Assembly (NCBI GenBank): GCA_009885425.1
Contig: VFKS01000145.1
Span: 1-9,202 of the forward strand
Length of the DNA: 9,202 nt
Direction: 5' to 3'
Source of the DNA: Novosphingobium sp.
GTDB taxonomy: Bacteria; Pseudomonadota; Alphaproteobacteria; Sphingomonadales; Sphingomonadaceae
Below, piece after piece: positions 1 through 7,638 of this stretch. The notes below the pieces were generated by a model. That model saw only the letters and a list, made by a program, of their open reading frames with translations. It was not told the DNA's origin and made no database searches. Position 1 is the first letter of the stretch, and each line of letters begins with the position of its first letter. A program made the position numbers and the translations under genes.

Positions 1-987
1 CCCGACTGGCTCGGGATGCTGGGCATGCACGGCACCTATGAAGCCAATATGGCGATGAACCGGACCGATCTGATGGTCTGCATCGGCGCGCGGTTCGATG
101 ACCGGGTCACGGGGCGGCTCGATGCTTTCTCCCCCCATTCGACCAAAATCCACATCGATATTGACCGCGCCTCGATCAACAAGACAGTCCAAGTCGATCT
201 ACCGATCCTGGGCGATTGCGCGTTGGTTCTGGAACAGCTGATCGCGGCATGGGGTGCCCGCAAGGCGCAGGATCTGACCGAGTGGAAAGCCCGGATCGAT
301 GGCTGGAAGGCCCGGCTGAGCCTGGCCTATCCGGCCAACAAGACTGCAATTATGCCGCAACTGGCGGTCGAGCGGCTGTATGAACTGACCAAGCACCGCG
401 ATCCGATCATCGCCACCGAGGTCGGCCAGCACCAGATGTGGGCGGCGCAGTACTTCCCGTTCTATTCGCCGAACAAGTGGCTGACTTCGGGCGGGCTCGG
501 CACCATGGGTTACGGGCTTCCGGCAGCCATCGGCGCGCAATTGGGCAACCCGGACTCGCTCGTCATCGATATTGCCGGTGACGCCTCGATCCAGATGAAC
601 ATTCAAGAGCTTGGCACCGCGACCCAGTTCCGCCTGCCGGTCAAGGTGTTCGTGCTCAACAACGAATGGATGGGGATGGTCCGCCAGTGGCAGGAACTGA
701 CCTATGAAAGCCGCTATTCCAGTTCCTATTCGGACAGCCTGCCCGATTTCGTCAAACTGGCCGAAGCTTACGGCTGGAAGGGCATCCGGATTGAGAATGA
801 GAGCCAGCTTGATGCCGGCATTCAGGCGATGATCGACTATGACGGCCCGGTGATCGTCGATTGCCTCGTCGCCAAGGAAGCCAATTGCTATCCGATGATC
901 CCATCGGGCGCGGCGCATACCGACATGATCCTCTATGGCGATCAGGTTGCCGGCACGATGGACGATGCTGCAAAGGCGTTGGTTTAG
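1..987 (+). CDS. ilvB: Acetolactate synthase large subunit, 3' part (5' end outside window)
   Basis: Catalytic subunit of acetohydroxyacid synthase (ThDP-dependent), which condenses pyruvate with pyruvate or 2-oxobutyrate as the first common step of valine/leucine/isoleucine synthesis in the cytoplasm. The reading frame is open from base 1 ([20 protein letters not shown]), so the ATG at 16 is internal. 328 residues are present; the family is usually about 570-590, so roughly the first 250 are missing. What remains covers the central domain ([10 protein letters not shown] near residue 29) and the C-terminal ThDP-binding domain: [12 protein letters not shown], then the ThDP/Mg motif from GDAS (193-196) to NN (220-221), then [11 protein letters not shown], typical of biosynthetic AHAS. 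The stop at 985-987 lies 2 nt before the ilvN start, so the two subunits are very likely co-transcribed and translationally coupled. Some relatives call this gene ilvI. Function is near certain. Confidence 0.96.
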   Translation, partial: PDWLGMLGMHGTYEANMAMNRTDLMVCIGARFDDRVTGRLDAFSPHSTKIHIDIDRASINKTVQVDLPILGDCALVLEQLIAAWGARKAQDLTEWKARIDGWKARLSLAYPANKTAIMPQLAVERLYELTKHRDPIIATEVGQHQMWAAQYFPFYSPNKWLTSGGLGTMGYGLPAAIGAQLGNPDSLVIDIAGDASIQMNIQELGTATQFRLPVKVFVLNNEWMGMVRQWQELTYESRYSSSYSDSLPDFVKLAEAYGWKGIRIENESQLDAGIQAMIDYDGPVIVDCLVAKEANCYPMIPSGAAHTDMILYGDQVAGTMDDAAKALV

Positions 988-989
988 TC

Positions 990-1508
990 ATGATGAAGAT
1001 CAAGCACCTCGCCGAGGAACGCCATGTCCTGACCGTCACGGTCGATAACGAGGCGGGTATTCTGGCCAAGATCGCCGGGCTGTTCACCGCGCGCGGTTAC
1101 AACATCGACAGCCTGACCGTGGCCGATATCACCGAAAACCACGCGGTCAGCCGGATCACCATCGTCACCCATGGTCCGCCGGCGGTGATCGACCAGATCC
1201 ATGCCCAGCTGGAACGGCTGGTACCGGTTCACAAGGTGATCGACCTGACCGAGGCCGGCGCCCACGTCGAGCGGGAACTAGCCTTGGTCAAAGTCGCCGG
1301 AACGGGTGATGCGCGGGTTGAGGCTTTGCGGTTGGCCGAAGTATTCCGCGCCAGCGTGATTGATACCACCACCAGCAGCTTCATTTTCGAACTGACCGGC
1401 GCGCCCGACAAGATCGACCGTTTCGTCTCGCTGATGCGCGAACTGGGGTTGGTCGAGGTTGGCCGCACCGGGGTTGTGGGGATGATGCGCGGGGCCGCAG
1501 AGATATAG
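990..1508 (+). CDS. ilvN: Acetolactate synthase small (regulatory) subunit
   Basis: Regulatory subunit that stimulates the large subunit and gives feedback inhibition by valine. The protein is 172 aa from the ATG at 990; a second ATG follows at once at 993. An N-terminal ACT domain spans about residues 11-83 and carries the effector-site segment NEAGILAKIAGLFTARGYNI (20-39). A C-terminal ALS small-subunit domain follows, ending EVGRTGVVGMMRG. This length is usual for the family. Only a weak purine stretch (AAAGG near 972) precedes the start, and the ilvB stop is 2 nt upstream, so translation probably depends on coupling to ilvB. The same frame stays open upstream to 861, but that extension would overlap the conserved end of ilvB and shows no ACT-family sequence, so I do not use it. 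Confidence 0.95.
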   Translation: MMKIKHLAEERHVLTVTVDNEAGILAKIAGLFTARGYNIDSLTVADITENHAVSRITIVTHGPPAVIDQIHAQLERLVPVHKVIDLTEAGAHVERELALVKVAGTGDARVEALRLAEVFRASVIDTTTSSFIFELTGAPDKIDRFVSLMRELGLVEVGRTGVVGMMRGAAEI

Positions 1509-2651
<1,143 letters not shown>

Positions 2652-2684
2652 CTTCACCAAAAGGCGCTTGACCGCAAGCATTGA

Positions 2685-2714
2685 GAGGGCTCCTTTGACG
2701 ACAAAGGAGCCCTC
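2685..2714 (+). terminator. Perfect 12-bp hairpin after ilvC; also covers the yceI ribosome site
   Basis: GAGGGCTCCTTT (2685-2696) and AAAGGAGCCCTC (2703-2714) pair without mismatch around the 6-nt loop GACGAC. The stem begins 33 nt after the ilvC stop, a normal place for a terminator, but the only T-run (TTTT, 2719-2722) starts 4 nt past the stem, and the intervening bases include the ATG of the next gene. It may therefore be a weak intrinsic terminator, a translational block, or both. The 3' arm contains AAAGGAG, the Shine-Dalgarno sequence of the YceI-family gene. Confidence 0.7.
2703..2709 (+). promoter_or_regulatory. Strong ribosome binding site inside hairpin 3' arm
   Basis: AAAGGAG sits 6 nt before the ATG at 2716, near-ideal sequence and spacing. 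It decides the start at 2716 over the in-frame TTG at 2668. All seven bases are paired in the 2685-2714 hairpin, so the site is hidden in any transcript that includes the left arm. Confidence 0.75.
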
Positions 2715-2715
2715 G

Positions 2716-3342
2716 ATGTTTTCACGCCCTCTGATTGCTGCCGTCCTGCTGGCTGGCGCCACCGCGCTAACCGCGCAACTGCCCGGATCAGCCGATCCGG
2801 CCCGGATAACTGCCGGAACCTATGAAGCCGATCCGCTCCACACACTGGTTGGCTGGCGGGTCAATCACCTTGGGTTCAATGACTATTTCGGGCTGTTCGG
2901 ATCGATCAAGGGCAGTCTGGTGATCGATCCTGCCAATCTCGCCGCAGCCCGCGTCGCGGTGCGGATTCCAATCCGCAAGGTCACTACCGCCAGTGAGGCG
3001 CTGACCGGTCACATGCTGCGCAATTCCAGCCAAGGCGGCAAGCCAGAGTTTTTTGGCAAGGCCCCGGCCGACGCCTTGTTCGTGTCAACCGCCGTCAAGC
3101 CCGGCGCCGATGGCAAGAGCGCCCAAATCGACGGCAAGCTGACTATGAACGGCGTGACCCGCCCGGTCATTATTGCGGCGACCTTCACCGGGGCGGGCAG
3201 GAACCCGCTATCCGGAAAACAAACGGTCGGCTTTCACGGTATGACCACAATCAAGCGTTCTGAATGGGGGGTTTTGGGCGCGCTTCCGGTGGTTAGTGAC
3301 AGCGTAGAGCTGACGATTACAGCGGCGTTTGAGAAGACCTAA
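2716..3342 (+). CDS. Secreted YceI-family lipid/polyisoprenoid-binding protein
   Basis: A 208-aa protein with an N-terminal signal peptide (SRPLIAAVLLAGATALTAQ, residues 3-21), so probably periplasmic. YceI proteins are lipocalin-like barrels that bind long isoprenoid or amphiphilic lipids; their cellular role is mostly unknown. Family marks are Y36-EADPLHTLVGWRVNHLGF (36-54), the FGLFGSIKGSLVID strand (58-71), KLTMNGVTRPV (141-151), and near the C-terminus the IKRSEWG segment followed by VSDSVELTITAAF. The start is set by AAAGGAG 6 nt upstream and by the signal peptide beginning directly at this Met; the in-frame TTG at 2668 would only add residues encoded by the hairpin. The stop overlaps the stop of the convergent epoxide hydrolase. 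The bound ligand is unknown. Confidence 0.9.
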   Translation: MFSRPLIAAVLLAGATALTAQLPGSADPARITAGTYEADPLHTLVGWRVNHLGFNDYFGLFGSIKGSLVIDPANLAAARVAVRIPIRKVTTASEALTGHMLRNSSQGGKPEFFGKAPADALFVSTAVKPGADGKSAQIDGKLTMNGVTRPVIIAATFTGAGRNPLSGKQTVGFHGMTTIKRSEWGVLGALPVVSDSVELTITAAFEKT

Positions 3343-4463
3343 CGCAGCTTTCCAAACGCAGTTTGTAGTTCGCTGACAAAAGCCTCGGGCTGTTCCCACG
3401 CAGCAAAGTGGCCGCCGCGCTCCATCTCGCCCCAGTGGATCAGGTTCTTGTAACTGCGCTCAGCCCATTTGCGCGGTGTCGGCAGGATTTCCTTGGGGTA
3501 AGCGCTGACCGCAACCGGCAGTTGGATTTCTTGCGGGGCAAAGCTGCCAAAGCTCTCCCAATAGAGCCGCGCGGATGAAGCGCCGGTTGCGGTGAGCCAA
3601 TAGAGCATGATGTTGTCGAGGATCTGGTCGCGGCTCAGCGCGTCAAACGGCGACCCCGAATTGTCGGTCCAGGCCCACATCTTTTCAAAAATCCACCCCG
3701 CCAGCCCCGCCGGACTATCGACCAGTCCATAACCGACCGTCTGCGGCCGGGTGCGCTGCTGGGTCGAATAACCCGAATCCCAATCCTGATAATGCTTGAG
3801 CGCGCCCAGCGCCTTCAGATCTGCCGCATCGGGATTGGCGAGGTCTTCGGGTGTCGGCCGCCCGATCGGCATATTGAGGTGGATCCCGGCGCAGCCATCG
3901 AGCCGCTGCACGCCAATCGCCGTCGTCACCGCAGAGCCCCAATCGCCGCCCTGCGCCACCCAGCGGGTGTATCCTAGCCGCGTCATCAGCGTGCCCCAGG
4001 CTCGGCCAATCCGCTCTACCCCCCAGCCGGTCGCGGCGGGCTTGCCCGAAAAACCAAACCCCGGCAGCGATGGCAGCACCAGATCGAATGCCTGCGCGGG
4101 GTCAGCCGGATTGGTCAGGCCTTCGATCACTCCCATGAATTCAATCACCGAACCAGGCCAGCCGTGGGTCATGATCAGCGGCATCGCACCGGCGTGAGGT
4201 GAACGGATATGGAGAAAGTGCACTTCCAGTCCATCAATCTCGGTCTTGAACTGCCCCAGCCCATTCAGCCGCGCCTCGCACCGCCGCCAGTCATAGCCGC
4301 TGCGCCAATAGGCCAGCAAATCCTGCAGTGCGGCCAAGGGGGTGCCTTGCGACCAATCATCCACTGCTTCTTTTTCAGGCCAGCGGGTCAGGTCGATGCG
4401 GCTGTTGAGATCGTCCAGCTGGCTTTCCGGAATGGCGAGAATGAAGGGGCGAATCTGGTCCAT
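3339..4463 (-). CDS. Epoxide hydrolase, microsomal/juvenile-hormone type (alpha/beta hydrolase)
   Basis: 374-aa hydrolase that opens epoxides to vicinal diols through a covalent ester intermediate. The N-terminal epoxide hydrolase domain (about residues 3-110) starts IRPFILAIPESQLDDLNSRI and is followed by an alpha/beta-hydrolase fold. HGWPGS (100-105) supplies the oxyanion hole. D174 in GGDWGS is the nucleophile, E325 (YPKEILPTPRKW) the likely charge-relay acid by comparison with the FPxELxxTPxKW segment of mammalian microsomal enzyme, and H352 (RGGHFAAWEQP) the base. Y301 in LYWESF is a candidate lid tyrosine. All catalytic residues are present, so it should be active; the substrate cannot be read. 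No membrane anchor is seen, so it is probably cytosolic. The ATG at 4463 has only a poor ribosome site. It is divergent from the CoA-transferase and convergent with the YceI gene, sharing the 4-base CTAA. Confidence 0.93.
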   Translation of the reverse strand: MDQIRPFILAIPESQLDDLNSRIDLTRWPEKEAVDDWSQGTPLAALQDLLAYWRSGYDWRRCEARLNGLGQFKTEIDGLEVHFLHIRSPHAGAMPLIMTHGWPGSVIEFMGVIEGLTNPADPAQAFDLVLPSLPGFGFSGKPAATGWGVERIGRAWGTLMTRLGYTRWVAQGGDWGSAVTTAIGVQRLDGCAGIHLNMPIGRPTPEDLANPDAADLKALGALKHYQDWDSGYSTQQRTRPQTVGYGLVDSPAGLAGWIFEKMWAWTDNSGSPFDALSRDQILDNIMLYWLTATGASSARLYWESFGSFAPQEIQLPVAVSAYPKEILPTPRKWAERSYKNLIHWGEMERGGHFAAWEQPEAFVSELQTAFGKLR

Positions 4464-4489
4464 CTGCGCAGGCTAGGCCAAGTTAGCGA

Positions 4490-4517
4490 TTGTGTTAATC
4501 GTGCGATTAAAGATAAT
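4490..4517 (+). promoter_or_regulatory. Candidate promoter of the CoA-transferase gene
   Basis: TTGTGT (4490-4495) as a poor -35 box and GATAAT (4512-4517) as a good -10 box (5 of 6 to TATAAT) with a 16-bp spacer. The palindrome occupies that spacer. The -10 box is 31 nt before the chosen ATG. This is a match by eye only. Confidence 0.4.
4495..4510. promoter_or_regulatory. 16-bp palindrome, candidate operator in the divergent promoter region
   Basis: TTAATCG-TG-CGATTAA is a perfect inverted repeat with 7-bp arms and a 2-bp centre. A third half-site, CGATT at 4487-4491, lies just upstream and forms a second inverted pair with AATCG at 4497-4501. The AT-rich site stands out in this GC-rich sequence. 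It lies in the 85-bp gap between the epoxide hydrolase and the CoA-transferase, so a repressor bound here could control both. No regulator gene is in the window. Confidence 0.55.
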
Positions 4518-4548
4518 TGCGCACGAGGCCCAACGGAGACAGGCGCAA

Positions 4549-5715
4549 ATGGTTCAACCGCAACTTGCCGGGATCAAAGTGGTCGATCTGACCACCGTGG
4601 TGTTTGGCCCCTATTGCACGCAAATCCTCGCCGATCTTGGTGCCGAGGTGATCAAGGTTGAAACGCCGGGGTATGGCGACGCCTTCCGGTGGTCGGCTGA
4701 AGCGGCGCATACGCCGGGGATGGCTCCCGGCTTCATGGCGGTGAACCGCGGCAAGCGCTCGATCGCGCTCGATCTCAAATCCGATGATGATCGCGCGGTG
4801 ATGCTCGACCTGCTGCGCGATGCAGACCTGTTCGTGGTCAATGTGCGCGGCAAGGCGCTGGAGCGACTGGGGCTCGATTACGAAAGCGTCAAGGCGCTCA
4901 ACCCGCGCCTGATCTATGTCCATTGCGTCGGGTTTGGCCAATCGGGCCCCTATGCCGATCTGCAAGCCTATGACGACGTGATTCAGGCCGCGACCGGTAC
5001 CGCCACGCTGCTGCCGCGCGTCGATGGCGATCCCCGGCCGCGCTATCTGCCATCGCTGATCGCAGACAAAGTGGCCGGGCTCCACGCCGCCTATGGCGCG
5101 ATGGCGGCGCTGTACAACCGCGAAAAGAGCGGCGCAGGGCAATATCTCGAAGTACCGATGTTCGAGGCGTTCTCCAGCTTCATGCTGCTGGAGCATCTCG
5201 GCGGGCAGACCTTTGACCCACCGGTTGGCCCGGTCGGCTATGCCCGTCAGGTCGATCCCTACCGCCAGCCCTTTCCGACCAAAAACGGCGCCATTTCGAT
5301 TGTGATATATTCCTATGATGCTTGGGACCGGATCTTTGCCGTATTGGGCGACACGGACTTCATCGCCGAGGAACGTTTCAGCGTGAAAGGCGGCCGCGCG
5401 ATGCATCAGGACGCGCTTTACGCCCGTATCGCCGCGCTGACCCCGCAGTTCACCACAGCCGAATTGCAAAGCCGCTGCGATGCTGCGCAACTGCCCGCGC
5501 AAGCGGTGCGGGACCTGTCCGAGGTGATCACTGACCCGCATCTGGATGCGGTCGGGTTTTTCCAGCGGCGCGAGCATCCGAGCGAAGGCGCCTATTTTGA
5601 ACAAGCGCAGCCGGTGCGGTTTGCATCGACCACTGAAACCCCAGCCCGGATGCCGCCGCGTCTGGATGAGCACGGTGCCGAAATTCGCACGGAGCTGGCT
5701 ACTAAGCCTCGATAG
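4549..5715 (+). CDS. Class III CoA-transferase, CaiB/BaiF family
   Basis: 388-aa member of the family that moves CoA between carboxylic acids (formyl-CoA, carnitine, bile-acid or succinyl-CoA transferases) or racemises 2-methylacyl-CoA; cytosolic. It begins LAGIKVVDLTTVVFGPYCTQILADLGAEVIKVE (6-38), the family N-terminal signature. NRGKRSIALDLKS (66-78) follows, then YVHCVGFGQSGPYADLQAYDDVIQAATG, where D142 is the probable catalytic Asp that forms the acyl anhydride. AQAVRDLSEVITDPHL is the usual C-terminal region motif. Length is normal. I chose ATG 4549, preceded by CGGAG 10 nt upstream and starting just before the conserved strand; the open frame reaches a GTG at 4492, but that lies inside the promoter palindrome. 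The substrate acid is unknown. Its 3' end overlaps the stop of the convergent thioesterase remnant by 14 bases. Confidence 0.93.
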   Translation: MVQPQLAGIKVVDLTTVVFGPYCTQILADLGAEVIKVETPGYGDAFRWSAEAAHTPGMAPGFMAVNRGKRSIALDLKSDDDRAVMLDLLRDADLFVVNVRGKALERLGLDYESVKALNPRLIYVHCVGFGQSGPYADLQAYDDVIQAATGTATLLPRVDGDPRPRYLPSLIADKVAGLHAAYGAMAALYNREKSGAGQYLEVPMFEAFSSFMLLEHLGGQTFDPPVGPVGYARQVDPYRQPFPTKNGAISIVIYSYDAWDRIFAVLGDTDFIAEERFSVKGGRAMHQDALYARIAALTPQFTTAELQSRCDAAQLPAQAVRDLSEVITDPHLDAVGFFQRREHPSEGAYFEQAQPVRFASTTETPARMPPRLDEHGAEIRTELATKPR

Positions 5716-5900
5716 CTGCCTTCGACGCCGTTTCAACACCGGCCCCGGTCCACCAGCGCCATCGTTATGGTCGCATTGGCTAGCTGGCTGCCATCAACGA
5801 CAAAACGGTGCTGCTTTGCGCCTGCCGCGCATCTCGCACGGCCCAGCGCCAAACTGGTGCGCGGCGCATTGAACGATGCATGGTTAAATGCGGTTAGCGG
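5702..5900 (-). pseudogene. Frameshifted remnant of a PaaI-type thioesterase (C-terminal half)
   Basis: Read on the - strand in segments, this stretch gives thioesterase sequence that parallels the intact gene at 7654-8076. 5900-5862 reads PLTAFNHASFNAP (intact: PMTLELKVSFFAP). Near 5832-5816 a shifted frame gives MRGRR (intact: IKQGRR). 5801-5748 reads VVDGSQLANATITMALVD (intact: KDAAGTLLAKATCTMTLVD). After a single extra C in the run 5743-5746 the frame becomes AGVETASKAAIEA and stops at 5704-5702 (intact: AKVEAASKAALGTAG). At least three frame changes are needed and the N-terminal half with the catalytic motif is gone, so it cannot make a working enzyme. It fills most of the 255-bp gap between the CoA-transferase and the barrel gene. 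The C-terminal 55 residues are a firm match; the part above about 5810 is weaker. Confidence 0.75.
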
Positions 5901-5970
5901 CGGTTGGTAGGGCGAAATTCACCGAACAGCCGCCAATCCCGCGCTTCGCAACAGAGAAAGTCTCCATTTC

Positions 5971-6804
5971 ATGCGCGTATTACTGTTCTTGACGCTACCC
6001 TTGGCAACGCTTTCCAGCGCAGCCCACGCCAATGCCTCTGGCGGCGGGGCAGATGGCAGCCGCACCGAACAGGCAAGCGTGATAACCGACGCATCGCAAG
6101 AAGCGGATACGACTGAACTCGAATTTTCGAGCGGAGCTGACTATTCGGTCGGCGGCTATGGCGCGCTTGTCGATACGACCGTCTGGAGCGTTCCGCTGGA
6201 CGTCAAGTTTCGCTCGGGGCGATTCCGCGTTCAGGCCAGTCTGCCGTATGTATCGATCAAGGGCCCTGGGCAATTGGTCGGCGGGGTAATCGTTTCGGCA
6301 CCGGGCAGCACCGCGACCGTCGCGCGTTCAGGGCTCGGCGACCTCAACCTTTCGGCGGGATACATGCTGACCCGTGAGAATGGCGCGCTCCCCGCTTTTG
6401 AGATCAGCGGCGGCGCCAAGGTGCCTACGGCCAACAGCACCATCGGAACCGGTGAGGCTGACTATTCGGCCAATATTTCGGTCTACAAGTCGATCAGTCC
6501 CAAGCTGATGCTGTTTGGTACGGTAGGTTATTCGTGGCTCGGCAGTCCGGCCGCCTACACGCTTGAGAACGGGATAGCGGCATCGGGCGGGATCAACCTG
6601 CGCCCCACCCCAAACCAGAACTACGGCGTCAGTGTCGCCTGGCGCGAGCCGGTCGCGGCCGGGTTGCAAGGTCAAGCCGTGGTCTCACCCTATCTGACCT
6701 ATCGCTTCGATCGCCGTTTCGGCCTGACGCTTTACGGCATGGCCGGGCTCAATGACGCCAGCCCGCGACTGGGTGCAGGTCTGCGGCTTAGCATCTTTCC
6801 CTAA
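5971..6804 (+). CDS. Predicted outer-membrane beta-barrel protein (phenol-degradation MetA-like transporter family)
   Basis: 277-aa protein. Residues 1-20 form a signal peptide (RVLLFLTLPLATLSSAAHA, cleavage expected after A20). The rest is a series of amphipathic alternating strands typical of an outer-membrane barrel: VWSVPLDVKFRSGRFRVQASLPYVSI, SGLGDLNLSAGYML (120-133), FEISGGAKVPTA (143-154), TGEADYSANISVYKSIS, KLMLFGTVGYSWLG, QNYGVSVAWREP, SPYLTYRFDRRFGLTLYGMAGL, and a final GAGLRLSIFP. The GxGDLxLSAGY and G-x-KxPT motifs and the LGTG-like IGTGEADY resemble the MetA-pathway phenol-degradation/transporter family; I judge this by pattern. A weak purine-rich site (AGAGAAAG) lies 11 nt before the ATG. 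It is followed 45 bp later, same strand, by the repeat protein, suggesting one transcript. Cargo and role are unknown. Confidence 0.75.
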   Translation: MRVLLFLTLPLATLSSAAHANASGGGADGSRTEQASVITDASQEADTTELEFSSGADYSVGGYGALVDTTVWSVPLDVKFRSGRFRVQASLPYVSIKGPGQLVGGVIVSAPGSTATVARSGLGDLNLSAGYMLTRENGALPAFEISGGAKVPTANSTIGTGEADYSANISVYKSISPKLMLFGTVGYSWLGSPAAYTLENGIAASGGINLRPTPNQNYGVSVAWREPVAAGLQGQAVVSPYLTYRFDRRFGLTLYGMAGLNDASPRLGAGLRLSIFP

Positions 6805-6815
6805 CGATCAATTCC

Positions 6816-6831
6816 AGCCCTGAATCGGGCT
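6816..6831 (+). other. Small hairpin between the barrel and repeat-protein genes
   Basis: AGCCC (6816-6820) and GGGCT (6827-6831) pair around a 6-nt loop, with no T-tract after them. It is too small to be a convincing terminator, so the two genes are probably one transcript. It leaves the downstream ribosome site free. Confidence 0.3.
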
Positions 6832-6837
6832 ACGCAC

Positions 6838-6843
6838 AGGAGA
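6838..6843 (+). promoter_or_regulatory. Ribosome binding site of the repeat-protein gene
   Basis: AGGAGA lies 6 nt before the ATG at 6850, the strongest ribosome site in this half of the window apart from that of the YceI gene. It fixes the start and suggests good expression. Confidence 0.7.
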
Positions 6844-6849
6844 ATAAAC

Positions 6850-7629
6850 ATGGTTCGCAAATCCATCACCAGCATCACCGCCGCGCTTGCAGTTGGCGCG
6901 GCTGCGATTGCCTTCGCCGCACCGCCAGCGGGCGTCCCGGTCGGTCCGCCGGCCGGGATTCCGCATGGCCCGCCCGCTGGCATCCCGCACGGTCCGCCAG
7001 CCGGAATTCCGCACGGTCCGCCAGCCGGCGTTCCCAAGGGGCCGCCAGCCACCGCAACCGCCGGGGCGCCAGTCGCCAGCGGCGCTGCTGCGCGCGGCAA
7101 GTCGGATTCGGCAGCTACGCGCTCGGCATCAGCAAGCCACGCCGCGCGCCCGGTCAGCGATCCCACCTTGGCGCGCGGCGCTTCGCTGCTCAAGAAGCTC
7201 AATGCGGCGCATGCTTCAGACACGGCCTTTGAACACGCCTCGCCCAAATCAACCGTGGGCGCGCTGGCCACCTACAAGGATGCTGTGCTGACTGGAAATG
7301 CGGACGTAGCAACGTTCACAAAGGCGATTGCGGACGGTCAGATCGCCATTGCCGACGCTCAAGCCGCAGTTAGTGCGGCGCAGGCCAAGCTCGATGCCGC
7401 CAATGCAGCTACACCGGTCGACCCTGCCGCAGTCGATGCTGCGAAAGCCACACTGGCTACAGCCCAGACCAACCTGACCAATGCCCAGCAACAGCTGGCA
7501 TCGGATCAGGCCAGCCTGGCCGCGGCCCAGCAGTCGATCATCAATGCCCAAACTACGCTAGCAACCTCGACCAAGGTCACCTTGACTCCTGAAGTGCTTG
7601 CCAAGCTGAACTCTATCTTGGGCGTATAG
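6850..7629 (+). CDS. Secreted protein of unknown function with GPPAGIPH repeats and C-terminal helical hairpin
   Basis: I do not recognise this 259-aa protein. Residues 1-24 look like a signal peptide (RKSITSITAALAVGAAAIAFA). Residues 25-67 are Pro/Gly repeats: PPAGVPV, three exact GPPAGIPH units (32-55), GPPAGVPK, then GPPA. Residues 68-105 are a low-complexity Ala/Ser/Thr linker. A more complex segment follows (LARGASLLKKLNAAHASDTAFEHASPKSTVGALATYKDAV, 107-146). Residues 153-187 and 195-239 are Ala/Gln-rich heptad-like helices joined by TPVDPAAVD, so a helical hairpin or coiled coil is likely. It ends TPEVLAKLNSILGV. There is no Cys or Trp. The repeat period of 8 is not collagen-like; an extended polyproline spacer is more likely. 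It is probably periplasmic or cell-surface and co-expressed with the upstream barrel protein. The long frame on the opposite strand across the repeat is a composition effect. Confidence 0.85.
   Translation: MVRKSITSITAALAVGAAAIAFAAPPAGVPVGPPAGIPHGPPAGIPHGPPAGIPHGPPAGVPKGPPATATAGAPVASGAAARGKSDSAATRSASASHAARPVSDPTLARGASLLKKLNAAHASDTAFEHASPKSTVGALATYKDAVLTGNADVATFTKAIADGQIAIADAQAAVSAAQAKLDAANAATPVDPAAVDAAKATLATAQTNLTNAQQQLASDQASLAAAQQSIINAQTTLATSTKVTLTPEVLAKLNSILGV
6922..7050 (+). repeat. In-frame 24-bp tandem repeat encoding GPPAGIPH
   Basis: Four full 24-bp units start at 6943, 6967, 6991 and 7015, preceded by a degenerate 21-bp copy (6922-6942) and followed by half a unit (7039-7050). Units 1-3 encode exactly the same eight residues but differ at several third codon positions (six between units 1 and 2, three between 1 and 3). 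The fourth changes to GPPAGVPK. Confidence 0.9.
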
Positions 7630-7638
7630 ATTCAGGAC

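Noticed and set aside
199..918. 239-codon - strand frame inside ilvB
   Set aside because: Shadow of the acetolactate synthase gene, with no family features of its own.
861..989. In-frame upstream extension of ilvN
   Set aside because: It overlaps the conserved 3' end of ilvB, has no ACT-family sequence, and tandem ATGs at 990/993 match the family start.
2668..2715. TTG start giving a 16-residue longer YceI protein
   Set aside because: The extra residues are encoded by the hairpin, and the signal peptide and AAAGGAG site both fit the ATG at 2716.
4492..4548. GTG start adding 19 residues to the CoA-transferase
   Set aside because: It lies inside the candidate promoter and palindrome and has no ribosome site; ATG 4549 has one.
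4507..5739. 410-codon open frame on the - strand opposite the CoA-transferase
   Set aside because: His/Arg/Ala-rich translation with no recognisable motif, fully opposite a gene with clear family signatures; typical of antisense frames in GC-rich DNA.
5869..5889. TTGAAC ... TTAAAT as a promoter for the barrel gene
   Set aside because: The spacer is only 9 bp, too short for a sigma-70 type promoter; I see no better promoter in 5716-5970.
6922..7050. Possible CRISPR-like array
   Set aside because: Units are contiguous, in frame and without spacers; it is a coding tandem repeat.
6801..7271. 156-codon - strand frame with GGPCGIPA-like repeats
   Set aside because: It is the reverse reading of the GPPAGIPH repeat; its third-position pattern and lack of a ribosome site argue against a gene.
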